A stretch of 64,000 nucleotides of DNA from an uncultured Winogradskyella sp. (GCF_947495255.1 NZ_CANLYI010000003.1:310001-374000); one strand, 5' to 3'; shown: positions 32,948 through 41,882, numbered from the stretch's first letter. A program made the numbers and translations. The notes: generated from the letters alone by a model not told the origin.

Positions 32948-33280
32948 ATGACAAATAATAGCGAAAACACATTATTGGCTTTATTAACAGGAGCAGTAAT
33001 AGGAGCAGGAATTGGAATTTTGTACGCACCAGATAAAGGTTCTAAAACCAGAGGAAAAATTAAACAAAAAACAGAAGAAACTAAACATGAAATTGCAGAG
33101 CGTATTGCGCATGCAAAAGCAGACCTTACAAAAACTGTAAATGACAAAAAAGTAGAGTTTGAACAGAAATTAGATGATACCATTTCTAATATGAGTGGCA
33201 AGGCAGAAGATATTATTTCTAGTTTAGAACATAAGTTAGAAGAACTTAAATATAAAAATTCACACGCTCAAAAAAACTAA
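32948..33280 (+). CDS. YtxH-domain protein
   Basis: 110 residues. The N-terminal glycine-rich membrane helix (LLALLTGAVIGAGIGILYAPDKG) and the following basic and acidic coiled coil (KTRGKIKQKTEETKHEIAER) are the YtxH domain pattern (G-x-x-x-G-x-x-Y/F-A-P-x-x-G). Members are general stress proteins, named from Bacillus ytxH, of unknown mechanism. It is anchored in the inner membrane by one helix. First gene of a three-gene operon behind TGAY-box promoter 12; 2 bp before the holin-X gene. Confidence 0.85.
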   Translation: MTNNSENTLLALLTGAVIGAGIGILYAPDKGSKTRGKIKQKTEETKHEIAERIAHAKADLTKTVNDKKVEFEQKLDDTISNMSGKAEDIISSLEHKLEELKYKNSHAQKN

Positions 33281-33282
33281 TC

Positions 33283-33648
33283 ATGGCTTTTGAGGAATTT
33301 AAAGAAAACTTATTGCAAGCAGATGTAAATATTCACGGATACATTGAGAGTAGTGAAGAATACATTAAGCTAAAAAGTTTTAAGGCACTTATGATTGGCG
33401 TTTTATATATTACTAAAATTATAATCATAGGTGCTCTATTAGGTATTACATTATTAATTTTATCTTTTGCTTTTGCATTTAGATTGGCGCAAGTTTTAGA
33501 CAATACATTTTATGGATTCTTAATTGTAGGTGGTTTTTATGCTTTAGTTGCACTAATTACATATGTGTTTAGATCAAAACTAAATGGACCTTTATTGAGA
33601 AAATTTTCTAATTATTATTTTACTAAAGATGATACCAAAAAGCTATAA
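33283..33648 (+). CDS. Phage_holin_3_6 / holin-X-like membrane protein
   Basis: 121 residues with a soluble N-terminal helix (MAFEEFKENLLQADVNIHGYI) followed by two membrane hairpin helices (MIGVLYITKIIIIGALLGITLL and GFLIVGGFYALVALITYVF). This is the layout of the Actinobacterial holin-X / Phage_holin_3_6 family, which is widely found in bacterial stress operons next to YtxH genes and is not evidence of a prophage. It lies 2 bp after the YtxH gene and overlaps the next gene by 20 bp. Probably acts in the inner membrane with the YtxH protein. Confidence 0.78.
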   Translation: MAFEEFKENLLQADVNIHGYIESSEEYIKLKSFKALMIGVLYITKIIIIGALLGITLLILSFAFAFRLAQVLDNTFYGFLIVGGFYALVALITYVFRSKLNGPLLRKFSNYYFTKDDTKKL

Positions 33649-33847
33649 TTCGTTTAACGAAATAGACAACCAATTAAAGATACTTAGTTTGCAAAAGCAA
33701 ATTTATAAGGAGGGTTTAAAATTGAGTTTAAAAAATTCTAAATTAAACTTAAAGCCCTTGACAATTAAAAATGAATTGAAAGGATTTTTGCAAAATGAAC
33801 TTTTAAGTTTAGTGACTGAAAAAGTTTTGAATAAATTCAAAAAATAA
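33629..33847 (+). CDS. Small basic protein overlapping the holin-X gene
   Basis: 72 residues, basic and helical, with no membrane segment: SFNEIDNQLKILSLQKQIYKEGLK and then ELKGFLQNELLSLVTEKVLNKF. It overlaps the holin-X gene by 20 bp, suggesting translational coupling. The same trio of YtxH, holin-X and a small basic protein recurs, as I recall, in other Flavobacteriaceae (DUF6327-like). Its stop codon is 1 bp from the stop codon of the convergent response regulator gene. Function is unknown. Confidence 0.65.
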   Translation: MIPKSYNSFNEIDNQLKILSLQKQIYKEGLKLSLKNSKLNLKPLTIKNELKGFLQNELLSLVTEKVLNKFKK

Positions 33848-33848
33848 C

Positions 33849-34919
33849 TTAACCAAATTCAGCAATATCCTTTAAGCTTTCTTTATCTAATAATACGAGC
33901 CTTCTGTTGGTCTCTACCGTGATTAATCCTTCGTTTTTAAACTCTGTTAGCATTCTAATAGCCGTTTCTGTTGCGGTGCCAATTAAGCCAGCAAAATCTT
34001 CTCTTGGTATACTTATACCTTTATGAGTTTCATCTGCAATCATACCTTTTGCATCTAGTTCTAACAAGGCTTTAGCTGTTTTTTGTCTTACAGAGGCAAA
34101 AGCCATATCTACTAAATGTTCTTGTAGGTCAATTAAATTATGAGACATCATCTCAATAAATTTATTAGACACTTCTTTATTACCATAGAGCAATTTTGTA
34201 AAGTCTGCTTTTGGAATACCACAGATTTCTGCATCCTCTAAAACACTAGCTGTTTCTATGTAAACACCAGAGTCACCAAGCAAAGATAATTGACCAATAA
34301 AATCTCCTTCGCCAAAAAAGCCAGTAACAAATTCTTTTCCAGATTCAGTAGTTCTGTATGTTTTTATAGTTCCGCTGTGTATATAAAATAATTGGTGTGC
34401 AGCGTTACCTTCATCAAAAATGCGTTCTTTACTCTTGTAAAATTCTTGTTTACGATTTTTAGATAATGCTTCTAAGTTGAGATATTCTGAAGCTTCATTT
34501 AGAAATTGAGTAATTCCTTCTGTGTTTTTAGAGAATTCTTTCTTTAGAAAGTCATTTTTTTTAATTCTACATTCAATAGCCTCCAGTAATTCATCTTCCT
34601 CAAATGGTTTAGTTAAATAATCATCAGCACCTAAATTCATGCCTTTTCTCATATCTGCTTTTTCAGATTTGGCTGTTAAAAAAATGAAAGGAATGCTTGC
34701 CGTTTTTGGGTTGTTACTTAAGCTTTTAAACACACCATAACCGTCTAACACAGGCATCATAATATCGCATATTATTAAATCTGGAATATTATTCAATGCT
34801 TTGTCTACACCTATTTTACCGTTTTCAGCAGTAGTTACCTCGTAATTTTCTAATTCAAGAATTTCGGATGTATTCTCTCTAACATCGTTGTTGTCTTCTA
34901 TTAATAGTATTTTTTTCAT
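33849..34919 (-). CDS. REC-cNMP-HTH response regulator of the CRP/FNR family (candidate TGAY-box regulator)
   Basis: 356 residues: a receiver domain (1-120) with the phospho-acceptor D52 in CDIMMP and K104 in YLTKPF; a cyclic-nucleotide-binding-like beta barrel (about 150-260; FYIHSGTIKTYR, GEGDFIGQLSLLG); and a CRP-type winged helix (about 275-350). In the recognition helix TATETAIRMLTEF, E318 and R322 match the Glu and Arg that in CRP and FNR read the TGA half-site; FNR's Ser is Ile. It lies 1 bp after a histidine kinase gene, which is therefore the likely partner. The mscS-kinase-regulator operon itself carries a TGAY box (38764-38775), consistent with autoregulation. Confidence 0.93.
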   Translation of the reverse strand: MKKILLIEDNNDVRENTSEILELENYEVTTAENGKIGVDKALNNIPDLIICDIMMPVLDGYGVFKSLSNNPKTASIPFIFLTAKSEKADMRKGMNLGADDYLTKPFEEDELLEAIECRIKKNDFLKKEFSKNTEGITQFLNEASEYLNLEALSKNRKQEFYKSKERIFDEGNAAHQLFYIHSGTIKTYRTTESGKEFVTGFFGEGDFIGQLSLLGDSGVYIETASVLEDAEICGIPKADFTKLLYGNKEVSNKFIEMMSHNLIDLQEHLVDMAFASVRQKTAKALLELDAKGMIADETHKGISIPREDFAGLIGTATETAIRMLTEFKNEGLITVETNRRLVLLDKESLKDIAEFG

Positions 34920-34920
34920 T

Positions 34921-37638
34921 TTATTTTTTATTTAGAGGAAACTCAACCCAAAAAGTTGTGCCTACATTTAATTCGCTTTTAAATGAAATTGTGCCTCCCA
35001 TAAGTTCGGTGTATTGTTTTACAATATTTAATCCTAATCCTGTGCCTTGAATATTGGTTGTGTTATTTGCGCGATAAAAACGTTGAAACATATTGTTTAA
35101 ATCTTCTTTTGGGATACCAATACCTTCATCTTTAATTTCTATAACTAAATATTGGTTGGTTGATTCTATATTAAATGTAATCGGTTTATGTTCTTCGGAA
35201 TATTTAATGGCATTAGATAATAGATTAAAGATGATATGTTTCAATAACTTTTGATCTAAAAATGCCGTAATATTTGGTTGTTGGTGATTAAAATAGATGT
35301 CTTGACCTTCTTTTTTAATGCCTTGGATTTCTTCAATAACAGATTTTGAAAAGTCAATAAAATTAAAAGATGATGGTTGTGCTATAATTTTTCCTTCTTG
35401 GAGTTTACTCAATGATAGAAAATCATTAAGTATTATCACTAAGTCTTTTACATTAGATCTAATTTTTGAGACATGCTTTAATCTTTTTTCCTCTTTACCA
35501 GGTGCGTTTAATTTTTCTATTAGTATGGCAGATGATAGTATAGCGCTAAGTGGTGTTCTAAACTCGTGCGATGCCATTGAAATAAAACGAGATTTTAATT
35601 CACTTAGCTCTTGTTCTTTTTTTAAGCTTTTTAATATTTTAGATTCTGCAGTTTTTTGAAGTGTAATATTGTTATGCACTAACAAAACTTGTTCTATTTT
35701 CTTTTCTGCATTGTATAAAGGTGTTGTGTTTACTAAAAATGTTCGGTTTTGATAGGAGATTTCAAAAGAACAATGTTCACCTTTAAATGTTTTTATAATG
35801 TGGGCTTTTACTTTGTTTTTCACATTATCCGGAACACCTATAAAATTGTCTAATAAAGTTTTTGATTCGGCTAATCCTTTAAATCCTAATTCTTCAACTT
35901 CTTCTCCTTCAACTAATAGTGTGTTAAAATCAGAGTCAAAAACAGCCACAAATCCTTTTGGGAAATTTTGAGAAATATTATCAAGTAAATATTTGTTCTT
36001 TTCTCTTTCGTTTTCTGCAGACTTAGTTATTAAAATTTGATCTTCTAAGCTCAAGTTAGATTCTATTAATTTCTGAACCGTAGATGTGAGTTCGTGGGTG
36101 CGTTCTTTTACCTTGTTTTCTAATTTTTCGGTATAATTACGTAAGGCTTCCTCATCTTCTTTTAGTTTTTGTTTTGTTATCTTTTTTGCAGTAATATCGT
36201 GGGTTACACCAATGATTCTTACTGGTTTTCCTGTTTTGTTTTTGAAAATTTTTCCTTTTTCGTGTAACCAGTGAACCGATTTGTCATTATGTATTACTCT
36301 ATATTCTAAAGTATAAGTACTTGCTGTTTTTATAGCTTCTGATACTTTTGATTTTACATACGTTCTATCTTTAGGATGAACCTTATTTGTAAACGATTGG
36401 TACGTATCTGTATCGTTATTTATATCTAATAAATTCTCTTGAAAAGCATCTCTAACTATTTGGTCGGTAATTAAGTTCCACTCCCAAGAGCCAAATTCAC
36501 CTACTTCTAAGGCCAGTCTTTTTCGTTCTTCATTTTCTAAAATACTCTTTTCAATGTCTTTTTTTTCTGTAACATCGCGAATTATAGTTAAAAAATTTCC
36601 TTCATCCGTTTGGATTATTCGCGATTCAAGATGTACTAATTTATTATTAATTTGAAGTGAGTACTCAATAGTTTGAATCTCCTTTGTTAGTTCACAATTA
36701 GTAAAACCTTGTCTAATTATTGTACAAACGTCTTTAGGAAGAATAGCATCAATATTTTTACCAATATGGTCATCGTAAGGTACTACAAGTTGATGGTTTT
36801 CGGGCGCATGTAACTCAAGGTGATTGCCGTGTTTGTCATAAACTATCATAACGTCTGGTAACGTTTTTAAGAGAACTCTTATCTGCGCTTCGTTCTTAAT
36901 AATTTGCTTTTCTGCAATCTTACGTTCGGTAACGTCTCTAACAATAGTAAGAACGCCATGTGTATTTAAATGGACTACTCGAGCCTCAAAAAAATCTTCT
37001 CTAGCTTCAGTCTTAACGCTAAACTCTTCAATTTGTAATTCTCCGCTTTTAATGGCAAGACTATGAGCCTTTCTCATGATTTTAAATACATGAGAAGGTA
37101 ATATTTCTTTCATGTTCTTACCTATAAACTTATCGGGAGATACAAACAGTTTTTCATCTTGTGGAGCATAACAATCGAGGTAATTTCCTTCTAAATCTTG
37201 AATGAATAGCATATCTGGCATAGCTTCTAATAAAGCCTTATTTCTAGCTTCCTTTTCAAATAATTGCCTTTCTGTTTCTTTCTGTTTTGTAATGTCTTGT
37301 ATAAAACCTTCTAAAGCAGTTAAATTGCCATTAGTGTCATAAACACCTTGACCTTGTTCTAAAAAACTCCTAACTGTTCCGTTTTTATGCGTTATTTGGT
37401 ATTCAATATTAAAAAGCACTTTGTTAATGATTGCTTTTTGTAGCTGTTTAGAAATTGAATTAAAATCTTTAGCTATAATCATTTGAGCTAAAGTTACTGT
37501 TCCATTTAAGAAATCCTCACGTGTGTATCCTGTTAAGGCAAAACAACCTTTACTTATAGCTTCTATTGTCCAGTTTTTATCGTTCTTTCTACGATAAAAT
37601 AGACCTGATAGATTATTGATAAGGTTATCTAATTTCAT
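34921..37638 (-). CDS. Soluble multi-PAS histidine kinase
   Basis: 905 residues, no transmembrane helix, so a cytosolic sensor. About five PAS/PAC units occupy the first 630 residues (opening GCFALTGYTREDFLNGT; repeated P-D-x-x-x-x-x-D-x-x-G-x-x-L units; a PAC pair with YTLEYRVIHNDKSVHWLHEKG), plus a coiled coil near 500-560. The HisKA domain has the phospho-His H691 in ASHEFRTPLS, and the ATPase domain has FNLLSNAIKYS, IKDEGIGIPKED and GTGLGLNIVKQY. No receiver domain is attached; the adjacent REC-CRP gene supplies it. The ligand cannot be told from sequence; no heme-PAS or Cys cluster is evident. Confidence 0.93.
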   Translation of the reverse strand: MKLDNLINNLSGLFYRRKNDKNWTIEAISKGCFALTGYTREDFLNGTVTLAQMIIAKDFNSISKQLQKAIINKVLFNIEYQITHKNGTVRSFLEQGQGVYDTNGNLTALEGFIQDITKQKETERQLFEKEARNKALLEAMPDMLFIQDLEGNYLDCYAPQDEKLFVSPDKFIGKNMKEILPSHVFKIMRKAHSLAIKSGELQIEEFSVKTEAREDFFEARVVHLNTHGVLTIVRDVTERKIAEKQIIKNEAQIRVLLKTLPDVMIVYDKHGNHLELHAPENHQLVVPYDDHIGKNIDAILPKDVCTIIRQGFTNCELTKEIQTIEYSLQINNKLVHLESRIIQTDEGNFLTIIRDVTEKKDIEKSILENEERKRLALEVGEFGSWEWNLITDQIVRDAFQENLLDINNDTDTYQSFTNKVHPKDRTYVKSKVSEAIKTASTYTLEYRVIHNDKSVHWLHEKGKIFKNKTGKPVRIIGVTHDITAKKITKQKLKEDEEALRNYTEKLENKVKERTHELTSTVQKLIESNLSLEDQILITKSAENEREKNKYLLDNISQNFPKGFVAVFDSDFNTLLVEGEEVEELGFKGLAESKTLLDNFIGVPDNVKNKVKAHIIKTFKGEHCSFEISYQNRTFLVNTTPLYNAEKKIEQVLLVHNNITLQKTAESKILKSLKKEQELSELKSRFISMASHEFRTPLSAILSSAILIEKLNAPGKEEKRLKHVSKIRSNVKDLVIILNDFLSLSKLQEGKIIAQPSSFNFIDFSKSVIEEIQGIKKEGQDIYFNHQQPNITAFLDQKLLKHIIFNLLSNAIKYSEEHKPITFNIESTNQYLVIEIKDEGIGIPKEDLNNMFQRFYRANNTTNIQGTGLGLNIVKQYTELMGGTISFKSELNVGTTFWVEFPLNKK

Positions 37639-37662
37639 ATTTAGAGCTTTGTTTTAAGCATT

Positions 37663-38724
37663 TTAGTCTATGTTTCTACTGATATTAATTTGTCTTATTT
37701 TAGGAAGATTGTCTGCATGATTTTCTTGAATAAATTTAATTAGTTTTTCCCTTACATTACATCTTAAATTCCAAATATCACTTGCGTTTTTTGCACTAAA
37801 TGTTGCCCTTAGTTCCATGGTATTTGAATCTGTATTTGTGACGAGTAACTCAGCGACATTCTTATCCCATAAGGCATCATTTTTTAGGACGTGCAATAGC
37901 TTTTTTCTTATATCAATAACAGGAAACATATAATCTACATGTAAGAATACGGTACCAATTAAGTCTTGTGTGCTAAATGTCCAATTAACAAAAGAGTTAT
38001 CATTAAAATAATTAAGAGGAAGAACTAGACGTCTCCAATCCCATGTTTTAATAACAACATAGGTCAGTGTTATGTCTTCTACGACACCAAACTCACCTTG
38101 TATAACCACTTCGTCGTCAATTTTTATGGGTTGTGTAAATGCTATTTGAAAACCTGTAATGAGGTTGGCTATTGATTTTTGAGCGGCAACACCTGCTATG
38201 ATTCCTATAACACCAGCAGAAGTTAATATGGTAGTACCAAGTTTTCTTACTGAAGGGATATTCCACAAAATTGCAGCAACAGCCAGCGTAATAATTATAA
38301 CTACAGATAGGCTTTTTATAAAACGCAACTGCGTTAAAACTTTTCTTTCCTCTATTTTATGAATATCATTATTAGTAAATTTTTCTTTAACAACATTTTC
38401 TATTGCATTTAATGAAGCGATTAATAACCAAGAAAAATTAATGATGATGAGACTTTCAAAAACCTTTTGCCAAGAGGCGTTTATATCTAGAATATTAAAC
38501 GCACTAAAAATAAATAGAATAGGAAATAGAAATTTGGCAGGTAGCGTTAAATGTTTGAGCAGTTGCTTCTTTAGAATTGTGGACTTTCTTTTAATAGAGA
38601 GTTTAATAAGTAAAAAAAGAATCCATTGTACAAGTAGACCAAGTAGTATGCAACAAAGAATTACTAAACTATAGGTAATCCAAGAATCTAAATGTGTTAG
38701 TAATTCCATTTGGCTGAAAATCAT
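37663..38724 (-). CDS. MscS-family mechanosensitive channel
   Basis: 353 residues with four N-terminal membrane helices (extending beyond the three of small MscS) and the MscS core: the pore helix with repeated Ala/Gly (SAGVIGIIAGVAAQKSIANLI), followed by the cytosolic beta domain (GEFGVVEDITLTYVVI, TWDWRRLVLPLNYF). It opens at membrane tension to release solutes under hypo-osmotic shock. Met6 (38709) is likely the true start, because the predicted transcription start (about 38728) lies only about 4 bp before the Met at 38724. First gene of the operon with the PAS kinase and REC-CRP regulator, driven by TGAY-box promoter 13. Confidence 0.9.
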   Translation of the reverse strand: MIFSQMELLTHLDSWITYSLVILCCILLGLLVQWILFLLIKLSIKRKSTILKKQLLKHLTLPAKFLFPILFIFSAFNILDINASWQKVFESLIIINFSWLLIASLNAIENVVKEKFTNNDIHKIEERKVLTQLRFIKSLSVVIIITLAVAAILWNIPSVRKLGTTILTSAGVIGIIAGVAAQKSIANLITGFQIAFTQPIKIDDEVVIQGEFGVVEDITLTYVVIKTWDWRRLVLPLNYFNDNSFVNWTFSTQDLIGTVFLHVDYMFPVIDIRKKLLHVLKNDALWDKNVAELLVTNTDSNTMELRATFSAKNASDIWNLRCNVREKLIKFIQENHADNLPKIRQINISRNID

Positions 38725-38732
38725 GTCGTTTA

Positions 38733-38775
38733 CAAAACTAGATGAACCCTTTTCTAATTAAAATGACCTATGTCA
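38733..38775 (-). promoter_or_regulatory. TGAY-box promoter 13 (mscS-kinase-regulator operon)
   Basis: Minus strand: operator TGACATAGGTCA (38775-38764), 23 nt, perfect -7 box TAGTTTTG (38740-38733). This operator is identical to site 15 and heads the regulator's own operon. Confidence 0.87.
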
Positions 38776-38810
38776 TTTTAATTAGAAAAAGAAAGAATGG
38801 AAGCGCTAAT

Positions 38811-39578
38811 TTATTTTTTAAATAAAGCTTTGTTTTCTGCTAATATCGTTTTTGTAGAAGTGTAGCCTAAGTTGAAAATAGCATCAATATTATTCATGTT
38901 AAAAGTGCCATATTTCACTAAGTCCTTCGGATTTATTACCATATCACAATCAGGAAATTTGCACATTGATTCTGCGGCAACTTTAATTTTATAAGCTCTT
39001 TCAACTATGGAATATGAATGTCTTAAATCCTTAATGGTAACTTCTTTTAATGGGTTAACATAAACGCCAATAATTTTATCACAAGTTACTTTTAACGGTT
39101 CTACAGGGAAATTATTTAAAGTTCCACCATCTACATAGTATTCACCATTGATTTCGGTAGGTGTAAAAACACCAGGAAAAGATGCTGAAGCAATAATGGG
39201 TTTAATGAGTTCGCCTTTGCTAAATATTTTTGAAGTGCCATCTACAATATTTGCAGCAGTAACAAACAATGGCTTTTTTAAAGTATCAAAATTATCCTCA
39301 GGAAAAAAGGCTTTAAGGTCATCATAAAAGTTCACGGAATTTAAGAAACCAGGTTTGTTGCGTGCATATCTGTAAGCACTAAAAATAGTTATGGTTTTAA
39401 AGAAACGTAATATTTCGGACCAAGAAACGCCTGCTGCGTATAAACTACCTACAATGGCACCTGCACTAGCGCCAGAAATATGTGTTGGATGTATGCCTTC
39501 TTCTTCTAAAGCTTTAATTACGCCTATATGAGCTGCACCTCGCGCACCACCTCCAGAAAGTACCAATCCAATATTCAT
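38811..39578 (-). CDS. Patatin-like phospholipase
   Basis: 255-residue patatin-family hydrolase, likely a phospholipase or lysophospholipase, of bacterial NTE/YchK type. The oxyanion hole is SGGGARG (8-14), the nucleophile S38 is in GASAG, and the Asp of the dyad is D150 in YVDGG. No signal peptide is visible, so it should act in the cytosol at the inner membrane. It lies 83 bp downstream of the cardiolipin synthase gene on the same strand and may be its operon partner; together they could remodel phospholipids. Confidence 0.9.
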   Translation of the reverse strand: MNIGLVLSGGGARGAAHIGVIKALEEEGIHPTHISGASAGAIVGSLYAAGVSWSEILRFFKTITIFSAYRYARNKPGFLNSVNFYDDLKAFFPEDNFDTLKKPLFVTAANIVDGTSKIFSKGELIKPIIASASFPGVFTPTEINGEYYVDGGTLNNFPVEPLKVTCDKIIGVYVNPLKEVTIKDLRHSYSIVERAYKIKVAAESMCKFPDCDMVINPKDLVKYGTFNMNNIDAIFNLGYTSTKTILAENKALFKK

Positions 39579-39661
39579 TTAACGACTTATTATTTGTTTT
39601 ATAAAGGTATTATGATGATAGTTATTCAATTTGACATCTAAATTAATCTAAAAATATGATA

Positions 39662-41089
39662 TTATAAAACAGGACTAAATACTTTGGCGATGCCTTCTTT
39701 TAATCGTTCTGTTTTTGGTCTTTTTAGATATTGTTCATAATCTAATGGCTCACTTTTTTTACAATCTTTTAAAAAGTCTTGCTTTAATTCTGTGGTAATA
39801 TTGCTATCGTAAATTAAAACGTTGACTTCATAATTCTCTTCGAAACTTCTAATATCTAGATTTGCAGTTCCTATCGTGGCAAGTTCATCATCTGAGATAA
39901 TTACCTTGCCATGTAAAAAACCATCAGGATATAAATAGATTTTAACACCTGCGGCTAACAAATCTTCAAAGCTTGAGCGCACAGTCCATTTTACCAAAAG
40001 GCTATCTGAATTTGCAGATAATAATAATCTAATATCTACACCACTCATTGCTGCAACTTGTAAAGCTTCTTTTAAAGCTTCTCCAGGAATTATATAAGGA
40101 TTGGTTATGTAAACATATTTTTTTGCACTGTTAATTATTGAAAAATAATGTTGATGTATGGAAGAGAAATCAGAATCTGGACCACCAGCAACAACTTGCG
40201 CAATAGAATTATTATCTGTTGTGTGTTTTACTAAGTATTTTGTATTTAATAAGTTATCTGTACCACTAGCAAAACTCCAATCCATAGCAAAAACGGCTTG
40301 TAGACTATTCACAACATTGCCTTTTAATTGCAAGTGCATATCGTACCAATTCCCCAATATAGGATCACCAGAGATGTATTTGTCAGCGACGTTAATACCA
40401 CCTGTAAAACCATAAATACCATCTACAATAACTATTTTTCGATGGTTTCTGTAATTTATGGATGAAATAAATTTACCAAAATGCATAGGTAAAAATCCAT
40501 AAACTTCTATGCCTTCTGCTTTAAGGCTATTAATATATTTATTACTTAATGATCGGCTTCCTAAAGCATCGTATAGAAAACGTACTTCAATACCTTCTCT
40601 TACTTTTTGAATTAGAATGGATTTAAATTTTTCGGCTAAATCACCTTCTTCAAAAATATAATACTGAATATGAATGAACTTTTTTGCTGTTTCCATAGCT
40701 AAAAAAATAGCTTCAAACGTAGAAGCCCCATTTTTTAAAGGAATTAATTCATTTCCAAAAGTAGGATTGAAGTTAGAACCTTTAGTGACAAGTTTAACTA
40801 GTTTTAAATGGTTTTTAATGGCTATAGGTACATTGTTTACTTTGTCTATATGATCATTGTTTTCAACCTTTTCTAGATATTCTGAAATAGCCTTAGTTTT
40901 CTTAAGTGTATAGAATTTATTCTTTTTTCGGTTTCTGCCAAGTATAAAATAAAACAACATACCACCAACCGGAATTGTAAAAATAGCTAACAGCCAAGCC
41001 AACGTTTTTGTGGGACGCACACCATAAAGCAACAATCTGCCCATTAAAACGAACGCTATAAGAAAATATATAATTAGAGCTATCGTCAT
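39662..41089 (-). CDS. cls: Cardiolipin synthase (phospholipase D family)
   Basis: 475-residue membrane enzyme making cardiolipin from two phosphatidylglycerol molecules. Two N-terminal membrane helices (IALIIYFLIAFVLMG and LAWLLAIFTIPVGGMLFYF) precede two PLD domains with HKD motifs, HRKIVIVDG (first) and HGKVIISDD with T-x-N-x-D-x-R-S-F-E (second). The length and layout fit Cls rather than a soluble phospholipase D. It lies 14 bp after the DUF6134-like gene and is upstream of the patatin gene in the operon from TGAY-box promoter 14. Confidence 0.93.
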   Translation of the reverse strand: MTIALIIYFLIAFVLMGRLLLYGVRPTKTLAWLLAIFTIPVGGMLFYFILGRNRKKNKFYTLKKTKAISEYLEKVENNDHIDKVNNVPIAIKNHLKLVKLVTKGSNFNPTFGNELIPLKNGASTFEAIFLAMETAKKFIHIQYYIFEEGDLAEKFKSILIQKVREGIEVRFLYDALGSRSLSNKYINSLKAEGIEVYGFLPMHFGKFISSINYRNHRKIVIVDGIYGFTGGINVADKYISGDPILGNWYDMHLQLKGNVVNSLQAVFAMDWSFASGTDNLLNTKYLVKHTTDNNSIAQVVAGGPDSDFSSIHQHYFSIINSAKKYVYITNPYIIPGEALKEALQVAAMSGVDIRLLLSANSDSLLVKWTVRSSFEDLLAAGVKIYLYPDGFLHGKVIISDDELATIGTANLDIRSFEENYEVNVLIYDSNITTELKQDFLKDCKKSEPLDYEQYLKRPKTERLKEGIAKVFSPVL

Positions 41090-41103
41090 AATTTTAAGTT
41101 GTA

Positions 41104-41703
41104 TTAGTTTTTGGCAATAATTTCGAATTTAATTAATCCGCTATCTATAGTTGCCTTTTTTAAAATCCCTTTGTTGTAGTAGTAAATGTTTTCTCGTCCT
41201 TTAGAATTAATTTTTTTATACGAATGATTTCCTAATGCCATTATGGTATTAAAACTTCCATCTTGTTCAGAAAAGCACTTTTTTATGTTTTTTGGCTCTT
41301 TAAAATAAAGTTGAACCGTTGTATAATTAATTGAGTCTGTTAAGATTTCATTGTCTTCATCATTTTTTATAATTTGATAATCTGAATCATTCCTCAGCGT
41401 CTGCGTTTTGGCATGTGGCTTTTCATTTACGGTAATATCTACTTTAGAGGATTCTAACATGTTGTTTTCAAAAGCGACATCATATTTGTAGTGTACTCGT
41501 ATTTCTTTTATAATTCGAGTTTCAATTGTTGTTGAACTCTGATAGTAAGTTATAGAGTCTTTCAAAGTTTTCGTGGCATTTAGGCTACCAATTACTTTTC
41601 CATTATGAACGACATCAAAATAAAGGTTTTTGTTTAAAGTGTTATTGGTACTTCCCCAAAAAACAAATAAACTTATCACTAGCAGATTTCGAAATATGTG
41701 CAT
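41104..41703 (-). CDS. Exported DUF6134-like protein
   Basis: 199 residues with an N-terminal hydrophobic export signal (FRNLLVISLFVFWGSTNNT). The mature part is beta-rich, with the order YFDVVHNGKVIGSLNATKTL, IRVHYKYDVAFENNMLES, TVQLYFKEPKNIKKCFSEQDGSF and a final KKATIDSGLIKFEIIAKN. The Y-D-V-x-x-x-G-x-x-I-G motif and the closing strand resemble DUF6134 (periplasmic, function unknown). It heads an operon with cls and the patatin, behind TGAY-box promoter 14, so a role in envelope or lipid maintenance is inferred. Confidence 0.65.
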   Translation of the reverse strand: MHIFRNLLVISLFVFWGSTNNTLNKNLYFDVVHNGKVIGSLNATKTLKDSITYYQSSTTIETRIIKEIRVHYKYDVAFENNMLESSKVDITVNEKPHAKTQTLRNDSDYQIIKNDEDNEILTDSINYTTVQLYFKEPKNIKKCFSEQDGSFNTIMALGNHSYKKINSKGRENIYYYNKGILKKATIDSGLIKFEIIAKN

Positions 41704-41724
41704 GCTTAATTCTCTTATTTAATA

Positions 41725-41767
41725 CAAATTAAGGTAAAAATAAAAAGGTGAACAATGACCTTAATCA
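41725..41767 (-). promoter_or_regulatory. TGAY-box promoter 14 (DUF6134-cls-patatin operon)
   Basis: Minus strand: operator TGATTAAGGTCA (41767-41756), 23 nt, -7 box TTAATTTG (41732-41725, one mismatch), start codon at 41703. Confidence 0.72.
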
Positions 41768-41882
41768 TATTCAAGATTGAATTAAGTACAGGCACTAAAT
41801 CACTAGGGCAAATGAATTTATTGACACGTGCTAGAAGTGTTGGTTTTGATAGTTTTTTTTGAAATTAAAAGAAGAAAAACAC

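Noticed and set aside
33283-33648. Holin-like gene as evidence of a prophage
   Set aside because: No integrase, capsid, tail or lysin genes nearby; the family is common in bacterial stress operons with YtxH.
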